Source: Megasphaera vaginalis (ex Bordigoni et al. 2020) (lineage in GTDB: Bacteria > Bacillota > Negativicutes > Veillonellales > Megasphaeraceae). Taken from it: a stretch of 64,000 bases of DNA. Below the pieces are notes generated by a model. The model searched no databases. It was not told where the DNA came from and saw only the letters and a program-made list of their open reading frames with translations. Made by a program: the position numbers and the translations under genes. The stretch lies in NCBI RefSeq assembly GCF_900240295.1, contig NZ_OEQB01000004.1, positions 215,448-279,447 of the forward strand, written 5' to 3'. Shown here piece by piece: positions 1 through 8,016 of the stretch (the first letter of the stretch is position 1; every line of letters starts with the position of its first letter).

Positions 1-160
1 ACTTGGCGGCGCCGATGCCGGTCAGGACGAAGATGCCCGTGCCGATGATGATGCCGAGGCCCATCAAGGTTATATCCATGGCTCCCAACGCTTTCGTCAA
101 TTTCTTTTCCTGCGTTGTTGCCATCAGTTCATCAAAAGATTTCCGTCTGAAGAACGTCAT
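1..160 (-). CDS. Amino acid permease, APC family (N-terminal part only)
   Basis: Only the first 53 codons are inside the window; the gene continues past base 1. The N-terminus reads MTFFRRKSFDELMATT, then a basic stretch, then a first membrane segment with the IIGTGIFVLTG motif typical of APC-superfamily permeases of the cationic amino acid transporter/YfnA type. The ATG at 158-160 is preceded by a GAGAGGGG stretch. It lies 37 bases after iorB on the same strand, so it is probably the third gene of the iorAB operon. I infer that it imports an amino acid, perhaps the aromatic substrate whose keto acid IorAB oxidises. The family is clear from the motif; the substrate is not. Confidence 0.75.
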   Translation of the reverse strand, partial: MTFFRRKSFDELMATTQEKKLTKALGAMDITLMGLGIIIGTGIFVLTGIGAAK

Positions 161-197
161 AATTGGTTCATCCCCTCTCGAAAGGACAGATAGTTCA

Positions 198-773
198 TTA
201 TACTGCGTTGAAGCCTAACGCAAAGGCTTGTAAATTGAGATCGATAAATTTCGGTTTGACCGTTTTGGCGATGATCGCCTTCCAGTCGATATCCGTCAGA
301 TCCAAGGCTTTAATCAGGGCGCCGAGGAGAACGATGTTGGCGCTCTTCGGGTTGCCAATGTCCGTTGCAATCTTTGTAGCGTCCAATTTCAGTACCGTCG
401 CTCTCTTTTCCAGCTCTTCTATAATTGTCGTCGGATATTTCCGGGCTCCCGACAAGATCGGCATGGACGGGATGCGGTACGTGTTGACGACGATCTTTCC
501 GTCGGGCTTCATGAACTTCGCATAACGGGCGGCTTCCATTTCCTCAAAAGACACGAGCAGGTCTGCCGCGCCTTCGCCGATAATCGGCGAATGGACCTTG
601 CTGCCGAAGCGGACTTGGGTGCTGACGCTGCCGCCGCGCTGGCTCATGCCGTGAACTTCCGACATTTTTACATCATAGCCGTTTTCGATCAGGCCGATCG
701 TCAGGATCTTACTGGCTAAAATCGTTCCTTGGCCGCCTACGCCGACAAACAATACGCTTTTTACGTCATTCAT
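198..773 (-). CDS. iorB: Indolepyruvate:ferredoxin oxidoreductase, beta subunit
   Basis: 191-residue pyruvate ferredoxin oxidoreductase gamma-type subunit. The N-terminus has the GVGGQGT nucleotide-binding loop (residues 11-17), followed by the EVHGMSQRGGS segment characteristic of IorB. With IorA it oxidatively decarboxylates aryl-pyruvates (indolepyruvate, phenylpyruvate, hydroxyphenylpyruvate) to aryl-acetyl-CoA and reduces ferredoxin in anaerobic aromatic amino acid fermentation. I chose the ATG at 773 rather than a start 10 codons upstream because AGGAGG sits 9 bases before it. It begins one base after the iorA stop, so the two are surely co-transcribed and probably translationally coupled. 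Confidence 0.92.
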   Translation of the reverse strand: MNDVKSVLFVGVGGQGTILASKILTIGLIENGYDVKMSEVHGMSQRGGSVSTQVRFGSKVHSPIIGEGAADLLVSFEEMEAARYAKFMKPDGKIVVNTYRIPSMPILSGARKYPTTIIEELEKRATVLKLDATKIATDIGNPKSANIVLLGALIKALDLTDIDWKAIIAKTVKPKFIDLNLQAFALGFNAV

Positions 774-774
774 C

Positions 775-2559
775 TTAAAGGACCTCCTTCCGGGAAATAG
801 CACTCACAGGGCAGACTTGCGCGCAGACGCTGCAGCCGACGCAGTCGGCGGCGGAGATGGACGACTTCTTCTTTTCGTCATCAAAACGCAGTGCCGGACA
901 GCCGGTGGAAAGACATTTCTTACAGCCGATGCATTTCTCTTGATCGACGACGAAAATACGATTGTCAATGGCAAATTCTTCCAGGTCTTCTTTCGAGAAT
1001 TTTTTCAAGACGCAAGGCCATCTGGTAATGATGACCGACGGGGCGTCTGTAATGGCGTAAGCCCAGTCCAGCGTTTCTTTCATCGCTTTCAGGTCCAAGG
1101 GATTGACGGTGCGTATGTTTTTGATTCCCAAGGCGCTGACGACGGCTTCCAGATCAATCAGCGTCGTCGGATCGCCTTTGATGTTGTAGCCGGTGCCGGG
1201 ATTTTCCTGATGGCCGGTCATGCCGGTAATGCGGTTGTCCAAGATGACGCAGATCGTATTGGACCCGTTATACGCAACTTCCGTCAGCGAATTGATGCCT
1301 GTATGGAAGAACGTCGAATCGCCCATGACGGCGACGACGCGCTTATCCTGATGGCTCCGTTCAAAACTGTGTACCATGCCGTGGCCGACGGAAAAGGCGC
1401 TGCCCATACAAAGGGCGATGTCCTTGGCGTTCAGCGGTTCGGCTCCGCCCAAGGCATAACAGCCGATATCGCCGATCATGACGGTGTTTTTACGTTTGCT
1501 CAGTTCATAAAAGAAACCGCGGTGAGGACAGCCGGCGCATAAAGTTGGCGGCCGCGGTACGAGCAGGTCGTCCGGTACGTCGACGCCCTTACTTTCTTCG
1601 TGCAGAATGCCCTTGGCGATGATATTCGGATTCAGCTCGTCAATCTTGGGGATGACGTCTTTTCCGTGGCAGGCGATGCTGGCCTGGCGGATCTGTTCTT
1701 CCATATACGGATCGAGTTCTTCAATGACGTACAACTCGTCAACGGCTTCGCTGAATTCTTTGATCTTTTTCAGCGGCATCGGGTAGGTCAGGCCGACTTT
1801 GAAATACGAAGCATTTTCGCCGAAGACCTCTTTCGCGTACGTGTATGCGGCGCCGGCAGCGACGATGCCGATTTTTGTGGAGTTCATTTCCGTGCTGTTC
1901 CACGGACAGATTTCCGTGTACTCTTTCAGCTTTTCTTCCCGTTCTTCAACGACGTAACGGCGGACCTTGGAAACGGCAGGAACGGCATCCATCCGTTCGC
2001 GGTGTTTTTCATACAGGACCGGGGAGACTTCTTGGCGAACGCCTTCTTCGACGAGGCTCTTCGAGTGACAGACGCGTGTCGTCATACGCAGCATGACGGG
2101 AACGCCGAATTTTTCACTCAAGTCATAGGCGCCTTTCGTCATGTCGAGACATTCCTGCGAGTCCGACGGTTCCAACATCGCGATCTTGGCAAATTTGGCG
2201 TAATTGCGGTTGTCCTGTTCGTTTTGGGAAGAATGCATGCCGGGATCGTCGGCGGAAACGAACATGAAGCCGCCGTTTACAGCGAGATAGGAGAAGGTGA
2301 AAAGCGGATCGGCGGCCACGTTGACGCCGACCATCTTCATTGACGCAAAGGAGCGGACGCCGGCCATGGAAGCGCCGATAGCGGCTTCCATGGCTACCTT
2401 TTCGTTGGGAGCCCATTCGGCATAAACTTCATCGTAAGCGGAAATGTTTTCCAGTATTTCCGTACTCGGCGTACCGGGATAAGCGGAAGCGAAAGAAACG
2501 CCTGCTTCGTATAAACCTCTGGCGACGGCTTCATCTCCTGTCATTAGTTTTTTCATCAT
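775..2559 (-). CDS. iorA: Indolepyruvate:ferredoxin oxidoreductase, alpha subunit
   Basis: 594-residue thiamine-diphosphate enzyme subunit. The N-terminal domain carries AYPGTPSTEI. The C-terminal half has the TPP-binding region (GDIGCYALGG, then GDSTFFHTG followed by a conserved Asn, then NRITGMTG). The C-terminus has two ferredoxin-type clusters, C-x2-C-x2-C-x4-CP (CIGCKKCLSTGCP) and C-x2-C-x2-C-x3-CP (CVGCSVCAQVCP). Length and domain order match IorA. The start at 2559 has AAGGAGG six bases upstream; an upstream extension of 23 hydrophobic codons is AT-rich leader and not credible. The likely sigma-54 promoter at 2646-2662 and the divergent sigma-54 activator suggest it is induced by an aromatic or keto acid signal. 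Confidence 0.93.
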   Translation of the reverse strand: MMKKLMTGDEAVARGLYEAGVSFASAYPGTPSTEILENISAYDEVYAEWAPNEKVAMEAAIGASMAGVRSFASMKMVGVNVAADPLFTFSYLAVNGGFMFVSADDPGMHSSQNEQDNRNYAKFAKIAMLEPSDSQECLDMTKGAYDLSEKFGVPVMLRMTTRVCHSKSLVEEGVRQEVSPVLYEKHRERMDAVPAVSKVRRYVVEEREEKLKEYTEICPWNSTEMNSTKIGIVAAGAAYTYAKEVFGENASYFKVGLTYPMPLKKIKEFSEAVDELYVIEELDPYMEEQIRQASIACHGKDVIPKIDELNPNIIAKGILHEESKGVDVPDDLLVPRPPTLCAGCPHRGFFYELSKRKNTVMIGDIGCYALGGAEPLNAKDIALCMGSAFSVGHGMVHSFERSHQDKRVVAVMGDSTFFHTGINSLTEVAYNGSNTICVILDNRITGMTGHQENPGTGYNIKGDPTTLIDLEAVVSALGIKNIRTVNPLDLKAMKETLDWAYAITDAPSVIITRWPCVLKKFSKEDLEEFAIDNRIFVVDQEKCIGCKKCLSTGCPALRFDDEKKKSSISAADCVGCSVCAQVCPVSAISRKEVL

Positions 2560-2645
2560 AAACAGCCTCCTTGCTTTAAATATAAATATAAATACCATAA
2601 AAACATAAAAAGAAAACGAAAAAATCATTCAGGCAATGATATATA

Positions 2646-2662
2646 AGAAATTTTCGGGCCAA
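2646..2662 (-). promoter_or_regulatory. Candidate sigma-54 (-24/-12) promoter of iorAB
   Basis: Read on the minus strand: TTGGCCCG-AAAA-TTTCT. The -24 half (TTGG...CG) and the spacing fit the sigma-54 consensus TTGGCACG-N4-TTGCW; in the -12 half the G of GC is replaced by T. It predicts a start near 2633 and a leader of about 75 bases. The divergent neighbour is a sigma-54 activator, and a nearly identical element precedes the other activator-linked operon (11083-11102). Two ACATAAG copies further upstream (about 2680-2730) could be activator sites, but this is weak. Confidence 0.6.
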
Positions 2663-2746
2663 TTATAGAAATACAGGTTTTACCTTATGTTTACCAAAAA
2701 GCATAACAGAAATAACTGCAACTTATGTAAAAAAAGTAGACAATAT

Positions 2747-2775
2747 TTTACTGACAGGGTTTACTTTGCTACAAT
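2747..2775 (+). promoter_or_regulatory. Candidate sigma-70 promoter of the PrpR-type activator
   Basis: TTTACT (2747-2752), 17 bases, TACAAT (2770-2775). It lies 40 bases upstream of the start at 2816. The -10 is good; the -35 matches 4 of 6. Confidence 0.45.
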
Positions 2776-2815
2776 AGAAGCATACGAGAACTGGTACGGG
2801 TAGGGGATGATAATC

Positions 2816-4714
2816 ATGGAAAAAATATCATTTTTGTTAGCCGATGAAATATTAAAAAAAGAAGTTGAGCAGATTCTCTGGATTTACCGGTCGGAGCAGG
2901 AGAAGATCGACATCCGGACGGAAATCGGGATTATCGACTTGGAGCATATTGAAAAACAGGCGCAGGACATGATTGCCGGCGGTGCGCAGGTTATTATTAC
3001 GAACAGCGGTTCCCACTCGATTCTCAGCCGCACGATTACGGAAGTGCCGATCCTTTGTCTGTACAGCTCGACAAGCGATACGCTTTACACGCTTCATCAA
3101 GTGGCGTCGTATAATACGATTCATCTGCTGCTGAATAAAAATTTTATTTTTAATGCCGAGCTCTGTTCCGACGATATCAAGAAGAAGCTGAAGATCCACA
3201 GCTCTTACAGTGTCGATACGACATATCATGAATTGCGGACCATTGTCAACCGAATTCCCGTCACTTCCGACGCCGTCCTTGTCGGCTGCACGCTGTTGCC
3301 GCAGATCGCCAATACGCCGCTGCCGATTATGCCGATCAGGCCCAGTGAATCAGCTATCCTTTCTGTGTACCAATACGCCTGCGAATTGATATCCTTCAAG
3401 CGACAAGGGCAAAACTGGGGCGCCATGATCAGCGCCGTCCTGGAAAACTTCAACGACGGCATCATCATTTGTGACGCCGCCGGAAAAATATACCATATCA
3501 ATAAGATGGCCAAACGCTTTTTAAAGACGGCAGGCAATCCGGGTTACCTGCGCGACGTCTTGCCGGGCATCCTGGAAGAGGGGGCGGGGCCGCAGCAACT
3601 GAAGGAAAAGATCGTGACCTTGGCCCCGTACACGCTGGTCATTACGACGTCGACTTTTCGCGTCGATCGGGACCAACATTATGCGCTGAATATCCGCGAC
3701 GTTACGGAACTGCAACATCTGGAAAAACATATTCGGTACAAGTTGTCCAAAACGGGTCTCCAGGCGCAGCATCACTTTTCCGATATCAAGACGATCAACG
3801 ACGGCATGAAAAATATCATTCACACTGCCGCGACGATGGCGACTTACGATGCGCCGGTGTTGATCCAAGGTGAAAGCGGCACGGGTAAGGAACTGTTTGC
3901 GCAGAGCATTCATAACCACAGCCCGCGGCGTAACGGCCCTTTCGTCGTCGTCAATTGTGCGGCGCTGCCGTCCGATTTGTTGGAAAGTGAACTTTTCGGC
4001 TACGTCGGCGGCGCCTTTACAGGCGCCCGCAAAGAAGGCAAGGCGGGGCTTTTCGAGCTGGCCCATAACGGGACGATTTTTCTCGATGAGATCAACAGCA
4101 TGTCGCCCAATATTCAGTCCAAACTGCTGCGCGTTCTGGAAACGAAAGAAGTCATGCGCATCGGCTCGGACTATATCATTCCCTTGGATATCCGCGTTAT
4201 TTCCGCCAGCAATGCCGATATTATGCAGGCCGTTTTATCCGGGGCGTTTCGCCGTGACCTGTTTTTTCGTTTGAATACGCTGACGCTGAATCTGCCGTCT
4301 CTAAATGAGCGAAAAGAAGATATCGTTTATTTATTCGCCTTTTTTATGGAAAAAATTTCCGGAAAGAAGGGGCGGGGAAAAGCCGTTCCGCCGCAGCTGC
4401 AAAACGCCCTGGAACGGCATCGTTGGTGGGGAAATATCCGCGAACTGCACAGTGTAGCCATGCGGTATCATATATTCAGCGACAGTTGCAGCGACGATTA
4501 CGGCGAGCTCTTTGACGATGTGAAACAGCCGGCGTCGGTGACCGGGACGCTGCGCCATGACGAGATGGTCCCCGATTTGGACATGAAAAAACTACAGGCT
4601 TCTTTCCAGCAATTAGTCATTCAGGATCTGTTGGATCAAGGCTATACCAAGGTTCAAGTTGCTAAGATTCTGCATCTGAGCCGTCAGACTCTGTTTAACA
4701 GGCTGAAACAATGA
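2816..4714 (+). CDS. Sigma-54-dependent activator with PrpR_N sensor domain
   Basis: 632 residues. Domains in order: N-terminal PrpR_N-type domain (about 1-170, with the GAQVIITNSGSHS segment), a PAS-like region (about 210-300), a AAA+ module with Walker A GESGTGKE (from residue 352), the sigma-54 contact loop GAFTGA (399-404) and Walker B FLDEIN, then a C-terminal Fis-type HTH ending RQTLFNRLKQ. It should open sigma-54 promoters when a small ligand is sensed by the N-terminal domain. PrpR_N proteins sense carboxylic acids or their esters in known cases; the ligand here is unknown. The ATG at 2807 is too close to the AGGGG ribosome site, so I used 2816 (9-base spacing). It is divergent from iorAB, its likely target, and ends 13 bases from the convergent rpoN. 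Confidence 0.88.
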   Translation: MEKISFLLADEILKKEVEQILWIYRSEQEKIDIRTEIGIIDLEHIEKQAQDMIAGGAQVIITNSGSHSILSRTITEVPILCLYSSTSDTLYTLHQVASYNTIHLLLNKNFIFNAELCSDDIKKKLKIHSSYSVDTTYHELRTIVNRIPVTSDAVLVGCTLLPQIANTPLPIMPIRPSESAILSVYQYACELISFKRQGQNWGAMISAVLENFNDGIIICDAAGKIYHINKMAKRFLKTAGNPGYLRDVLPGILEEGAGPQQLKEKIVTLAPYTLVITTSTFRVDRDQHYALNIRDVTELQHLEKHIRYKLSKTGLQAQHHFSDIKTINDGMKNIIHTAATMATYDAPVLIQGESGTGKELFAQSIHNHSPRRNGPFVVVNCAALPSDLLESELFGYVGGAFTGARKEGKAGLFELAHNGTIFLDEINSMSPNIQSKLLRVLETKEVMRIGSDYIIPLDIRVISASNADIMQAVLSGAFRRDLFFRLNTLTLNLPSLNERKEDIVYLFAFFMEKISGKKGRGKAVPPQLQNALERHRWWGNIRELHSVAMRYHIFSDSCSDDYGELFDDVKQPASVTGTLRHDEMVPDLDMKKLQASFQQLVIQDLLDQGYTKVQVAKILHLSRQTLFNRLKQ

Positions 4715-4727
4715 GTGCGCCGTCACT

Positions 4728-5990
4728 TTAGTTATGTCCTAATACTTTACGCAATGATTTTTTGGGAATTCCCGCTTGGAGGCGCAGCTTGGCGACGGTG
4801 CGGCGGGCAATCGTAATGCCGTCGCGGCAGAGCGTGTCCGTCAACTCCTGATCGGACCAGGGATGTCGCGGGTCCTCGTTGGCGATCAAGTCGGCAATGC
4901 GCCGTTTGATGGCGTCGTCGGAAATGCTGTGTCTGCCGCAGGCGTAGGGCTGGGCGAGGAACTGATGAAAGCTGTACAGTCGGTTATTGAAAAGCAGATA
5001 ACGATCACGGCAAACGCGGCAGATCGTGGCTTCGCTCAAGCCGGCTGCGGCGGCAATGTCCTTTTGCAGGAGCGGTTTGAGCGGGGCGGCGGCGACAAAC
5101 GCCGCGTGCTGTACTTGGAGGATAATTTCCAGCGTGCGACTGATGGATTGCCGCCTGTAACGCAGCGCCGTTTCGAGATCGATAAAAGAGCGGCGCGCTT
5201 TGTGCAGGTACGTTTTTGTTTTCCTGTCGGCGTCCTTGCCGTATACCGCATACAGATCGTCCCGGAAGGAAACCGTCGGCAGCTCTTGCAAAAAGCGGAA
5301 AGACAGCGTCTGTTCCGCTGTCAGGAAAACTTCGACTTCGGGCCGGACGTATGCTGTCTCTTCACTGATCCGGGAGAGCGGCTGCAATGATAAGGTCTTC
5401 AAAAAAGCGATGATGGACTGCAGGTCGTCCGACGATAGGCGCAGGGACTCTTTCAAACGCTGCCAATGGCCGTTCAAAAAGTCACCGTAAAAGTCGCGGA
5501 GAAGTCGTTCCGTTTGGGGCGGCGCGTTTTCACTGCGGCGCGTCTGGATCAGCAGCGCTTCCTGCAGTGACGCGGCGCCGATACCGGGCGGGTCAAGATG
5601 CTGGACCGCCGCCAGTCCACAAGCCATTTCCTGCGCTGTGAAGCCCTTGGTCGCGCCGAGTGAGACGGCATCGTCCGGGAAAAATCCCTTGTCGTCCAGG
5701 GAGCCGATGATCAGCGCCGCCGCCGCAAATATCCGTTGCGATAAAGACTGCAGCCGCAGCTGAGCCAAAAGCGATGCTCGCGCCGATGCCGGCCGGCTCG
5801 GCGTATCGAGCGGCGTCGTTCCGGCAGCGGCCACGTCATGGTAGTGCAGCTCAAGGAGCGGGTTTTCCGTCGCTGCATCCTGCAACAGCTGCGTCAAGTC
5901 ATGGGTCTGCAGGGGAAGAATTTTTATGGAGAGCTGTTGAAATTGGGACAGCTTCGGTTTTAACTGTAAGGATAGGGAAATATCGGGCAT
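4728..5990 (-). CDS. rpoN: RNA polymerase sigma-54 factor, divergent
   Basis: 420 residues. Region I is recognisable by its Gln/Leu-rich start (LSLQLKPKLSQFQQLSIKIL) and ENPLLE. The central core-binding region includes QHLDPPGIGA. An HTH follows (KDIAAAAGLSEATICRV), and the RpoN box near the C-terminus reads ARRTVAKLRLQAGIP. The usual box is ARRTVAKYRE, so the last residues differ, and the HTH flank (CRVCRDRYLLFNN) departs from the usual SRV-x3-KY-x3-P-x-G pattern. At about 420 residues it is slightly shorter than many RpoN proteins. The ATG at 5990 has AGG 8 bases upstream; a GTG three codons earlier lacks one. It is flanked by two sigma-54 activators within 7 kb on either side. The family is certain; altered promoter specificity is my inference. 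Confidence 0.9.
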   Translation of the reverse strand: MPDISLSLQLKPKLSQFQQLSIKILPLQTHDLTQLLQDAATENPLLELHYHDVAAAGTTPLDTPSRPASARASLLAQLRLQSLSQRIFAAAALIIGSLDDKGFFPDDAVSLGATKGFTAQEMACGLAAVQHLDPPGIGAASLQEALLIQTRRSENAPPQTERLLRDFYGDFLNGHWQRLKESLRLSSDDLQSIIAFLKTLSLQPLSRISEETAYVRPEVEVFLTAEQTLSFRFLQELPTVSFRDDLYAVYGKDADRKTKTYLHKARRSFIDLETALRYRRQSISRTLEIILQVQHAAFVAAAPLKPLLQKDIAAAAGLSEATICRVCRDRYLLFNNRLYSFHQFLAQPYACGRHSISDDAIKRRIADLIANEDPRHPWSDQELTDTLCRDGITIARRTVAKLRLQAGIPKKSLRKVLGHN

Positions 5991-6010
5991 TACGGACACC
6001 TGCTCAGCGA

Positions 6011-6040
6011 ATACTAACTGTACGTATATTTGTTAGTATA
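6011..6040 (-). promoter_or_regulatory. rpoN promoter -10 inside an inverted repeat (possible operator)
   Basis: ATACTAAC (6011-6018), 13 bases, GTTAGTAT (6032-6039) is a perfect 8-base inverted repeat. On the minus strand its distal arm contains an extended -10, TGGTATACT (TATACT at 6035-6040). A protein bound here would block rpoN transcription. No convincing -35 was seen. Confidence 0.4.
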
Positions 6041-6076
6041 CCATGAAAAAAGAGACTTGGCAGATGAACGGACAAT

Positions 6077-6113
6077 AAAAAGCTGTCGCAGCTAGATACT
6101 GCGACAGCTTTTT
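6077..6113 (-). terminator. Intrinsic terminator after the HMG-CoA reductase operon
   Basis: 15-base perfect stem (AAAAAGCTGTCGCAG / CTGCGACAGCTTTTT) with a 7-base loop and T-runs on both strands. It separates the TctA-like gene from rpoN, so rpoN is not read from that operon. Confidence 0.85.
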
Positions 6114-6178
6114 TATACATGTAAATATGGACAGCGATGCTATATTACTTAATGTTCTGGCATCAACAAAATGAGTAT

Positions 6179-7552
6179 TTATTTAATTCCCAATAGTGTT
6201 AACATTAGCCATGGTGATGCATAATATACCATGTATTGCACGCCCGTATGCACGCCGAAGAAACGATTCAGAATACCGCCGAAAATGGCAATCGTTACGG
6301 CGATGGCAATGCCGACGATCCCGGCTTCAAAGTAAGAAATAACTACAATTAAGCCGGAAAACATACTGATAATCGCTTCTTGACTGACGTGCTTTAATAC
6401 CCATGCGCTTGCCGTTCGGGCATAGTTCATAGAGAACGGATAAGCAACAAAAAAGGCAACAATCAGTCCAATATAACCAAAAATCAGAAAGTCCGCTGCA
6501 GTCATATAGTTGTGCAAGTTATGAACAGGCTGGGCAGTAAATACGGGAGGCGCATTAAATAGTGGGGCCGCTGGACCCAGTCCAACGGGACTGAGAGGAA
6601 TTCCGAACGCCAACAGGGGAATAATCGTTTCGGCAATGTATGTCGCTTCCGTTGTGCCATTCATTACTGCTAACGTAGAAGTCATTCGCTGATATAGGCC
6701 TTTGATGCGAGTCCCGACAAACTCACCCATCATGACAGTCATTCCGACAGGACTGAACGTAAAGGTAAGAGCGGCGACTCCGGCAGTCATTGCATTATAT
6801 AAAAGTTGGTGTTTTGAAAGTATCTTAACGGGATTAGGAAAATAGCCCTTCCACGTTTTTAATTCCGGAGCGAGCCAAAATTCACGGGCAGACTCCCTTT
6901 TTAATAAATGGCGTGATCCAGGTGAAAGAACCGTTATCAGATCGGCAAACATTGGACCGATTGCGATTCCCAAGAACATACTGATAAATACACCGTGACC
7001 AATGCTGGCAATAGCCATTTTATTCAGGCCTTGGACGAAAAAAGCGAAGGGCAGCAATACAAACAGGCTGGCCCATTTACCGCCGGAGGTGTAGGCAATA
7101 ATGATTGAGGCAATTGTAAATACAACTGGAGCCCAACTTTTGACGATGTCAGCAAATGGTGCAAGTAGAGAAGCAAATCCTACACTGACCGGTAATGCAA
7201 GAAATGCTGCAATAATACCACCGGAAATCATTTTACGCAAAGCCATGTGCGGGACACCGAGCTTTCTCAATACTGCGGCATCTTCCAGCATCGGAACTGC
7301 CATCGTGTCGCCAGGTACTCCCATGAGGGCCGTTGGAATCGCATGAATCATGTGTTTGGAGATGGCAGCTCCCATAAACCACGAGAAAACAGCAACAGGA
7401 GGGACTCCTAAAAGGACAATCAAAAGAGTTAAAGGAGCAATTGTAGAAGTTTCGTCTGTTCCGGAAATCAAGCCGACTCCGGAAAAAATAATGCCTCCGG
7501 CCAATGCCATGAAAACTGCCCAGATCAAATCATTAAAGACAATCCCATCCAT
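6179..7552 (-). CDS. TctA-like membrane permease
   Basis: 457 residues, about 10-12 hydrophobic segments. The segment with MGVPGDTMAVPM, then a Gly/Ala-rich helix and a large hydrophobic core, resembles the large subunit (TctA) of tripartite tricarboxylate transporters, but the glycine-rich TctA signatures are degenerate, so this is a distant member. The preceding small two-helix protein could take the TctB position. No periplasmic TctC-type binding protein is present, which is unusual for a complete TTT system. Its start overlaps the previous stop by one base and GGAGG lies 9 bases upstream. In this operon with HMG-CoA reductase it may carry mevalonate or another branched hydroxy acid; that is inference. 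Confidence 0.6.
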   Translation of the reverse strand: MDGIVFNDLIWAVFMALAGGIIFSGVGLISGTDETSTIAPLTLLIVLLGVPPVAVFSWFMGAAISKHMIHAIPTALMGVPGDTMAVPMLEDAAVLRKLGVPHMALRKMISGGIIAAFLALPVSVGFASLLAPFADIVKSWAPVVFTIASIIIAYTSGGKWASLFVLLPFAFFVQGLNKMAIASIGHGVFISMFLGIAIGPMFADLITVLSPGSRHLLKRESAREFWLAPELKTWKGYFPNPVKILSKHQLLYNAMTAGVAALTFTFSPVGMTVMMGEFVGTRIKGLYQRMTSTLAVMNGTTEATYIAETIIPLLAFGIPLSPVGLGPAAPLFNAPPVFTAQPVHNLHNYMTAADFLIFGYIGLIVAFFVAYPFSMNYARTASAWVLKHVSQEAIISMFSGLIVVISYFEAGIVGIAIAVTIAIFGGILNRFFGVHTGVQYMVYYASPWLMLTLLGIK

Positions 7553-8001
7553 TACTTTCCACCTCCCTCAACGATTTGATTACTGGCTTCATTCGTTGCG
7601 CTTTGTCCTGCGAATAATTCATATAACTTTAGATCTTTCATTTCTTGTAAAACTTTTTTATCTACGTATTTTAATTCGTCCTTTTCTTTTGCAGGGTCTA
7701 TTTGTAATTCTTGCAAAACACGATCACGATCTTCTGCGGAAAACTCTTCTTCGTTTAATGATCGTTTAGGCTTAAACAAATTGGCACAAACGACGGCTGA
7801 CAATACACACCCGCCGATCCCGAAAAGTAATGAATAGGCCGAAATCAATTTGTTGTCCAAGTTAGGAAACTGCATGCCTATGAGATAACTTGCGCCCAAG
7901 TAGCAACTCAAGCTAATGGCAATTCCAATTAGGATCCCTTTACTTAAATCGTGCAGAGTTACAGTGTCTCCCCATATATCTGCTAATGGTTCCTGTCTCA
8001 T
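7552..8001 (-). CDS. Small two-helix membrane protein, possible TctB-like partner
   Basis: 149 residues. Two membrane helices (about residues 20-45 and 52-75) are followed by a charged, Glu/Lys-rich cytoplasmic tail of about 70 residues. I do not recognise a named family. Position directly upstream of the TctA-like permease with a one-base overlap (TAATG) suggests a small subunit of the same transporter, as TctB is in tripartite systems, although TctB usually has four helices. AAGGAGG precedes the start at 8001 and the gene follows the HMG-CoA reductase stop by 15 bases. Confidence 0.6.
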   Translation of the reverse strand: MRQEPLADIWGDTVTLHDLSKGILIGIAISLSCYLGASYLIGMQFPNLDNKLISAYSLLFGIGGCVLSAVVCANLFKPKRSLNEEEFSAEDRDRVLQELQIDPAKEKDELKYVDKKVLQEMKDLKLYELFAGQSATNEASNQIVEGGGK

Positions 8002-8016
8002 AGCGGGATAACCTCC

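Noticed and set aside
817..2343. Long open frames on the plus strand opposite iorA
   Set aside because: They are antisense shadows of a GC-rich gene, with no ribosome sites and no protein-like motifs.
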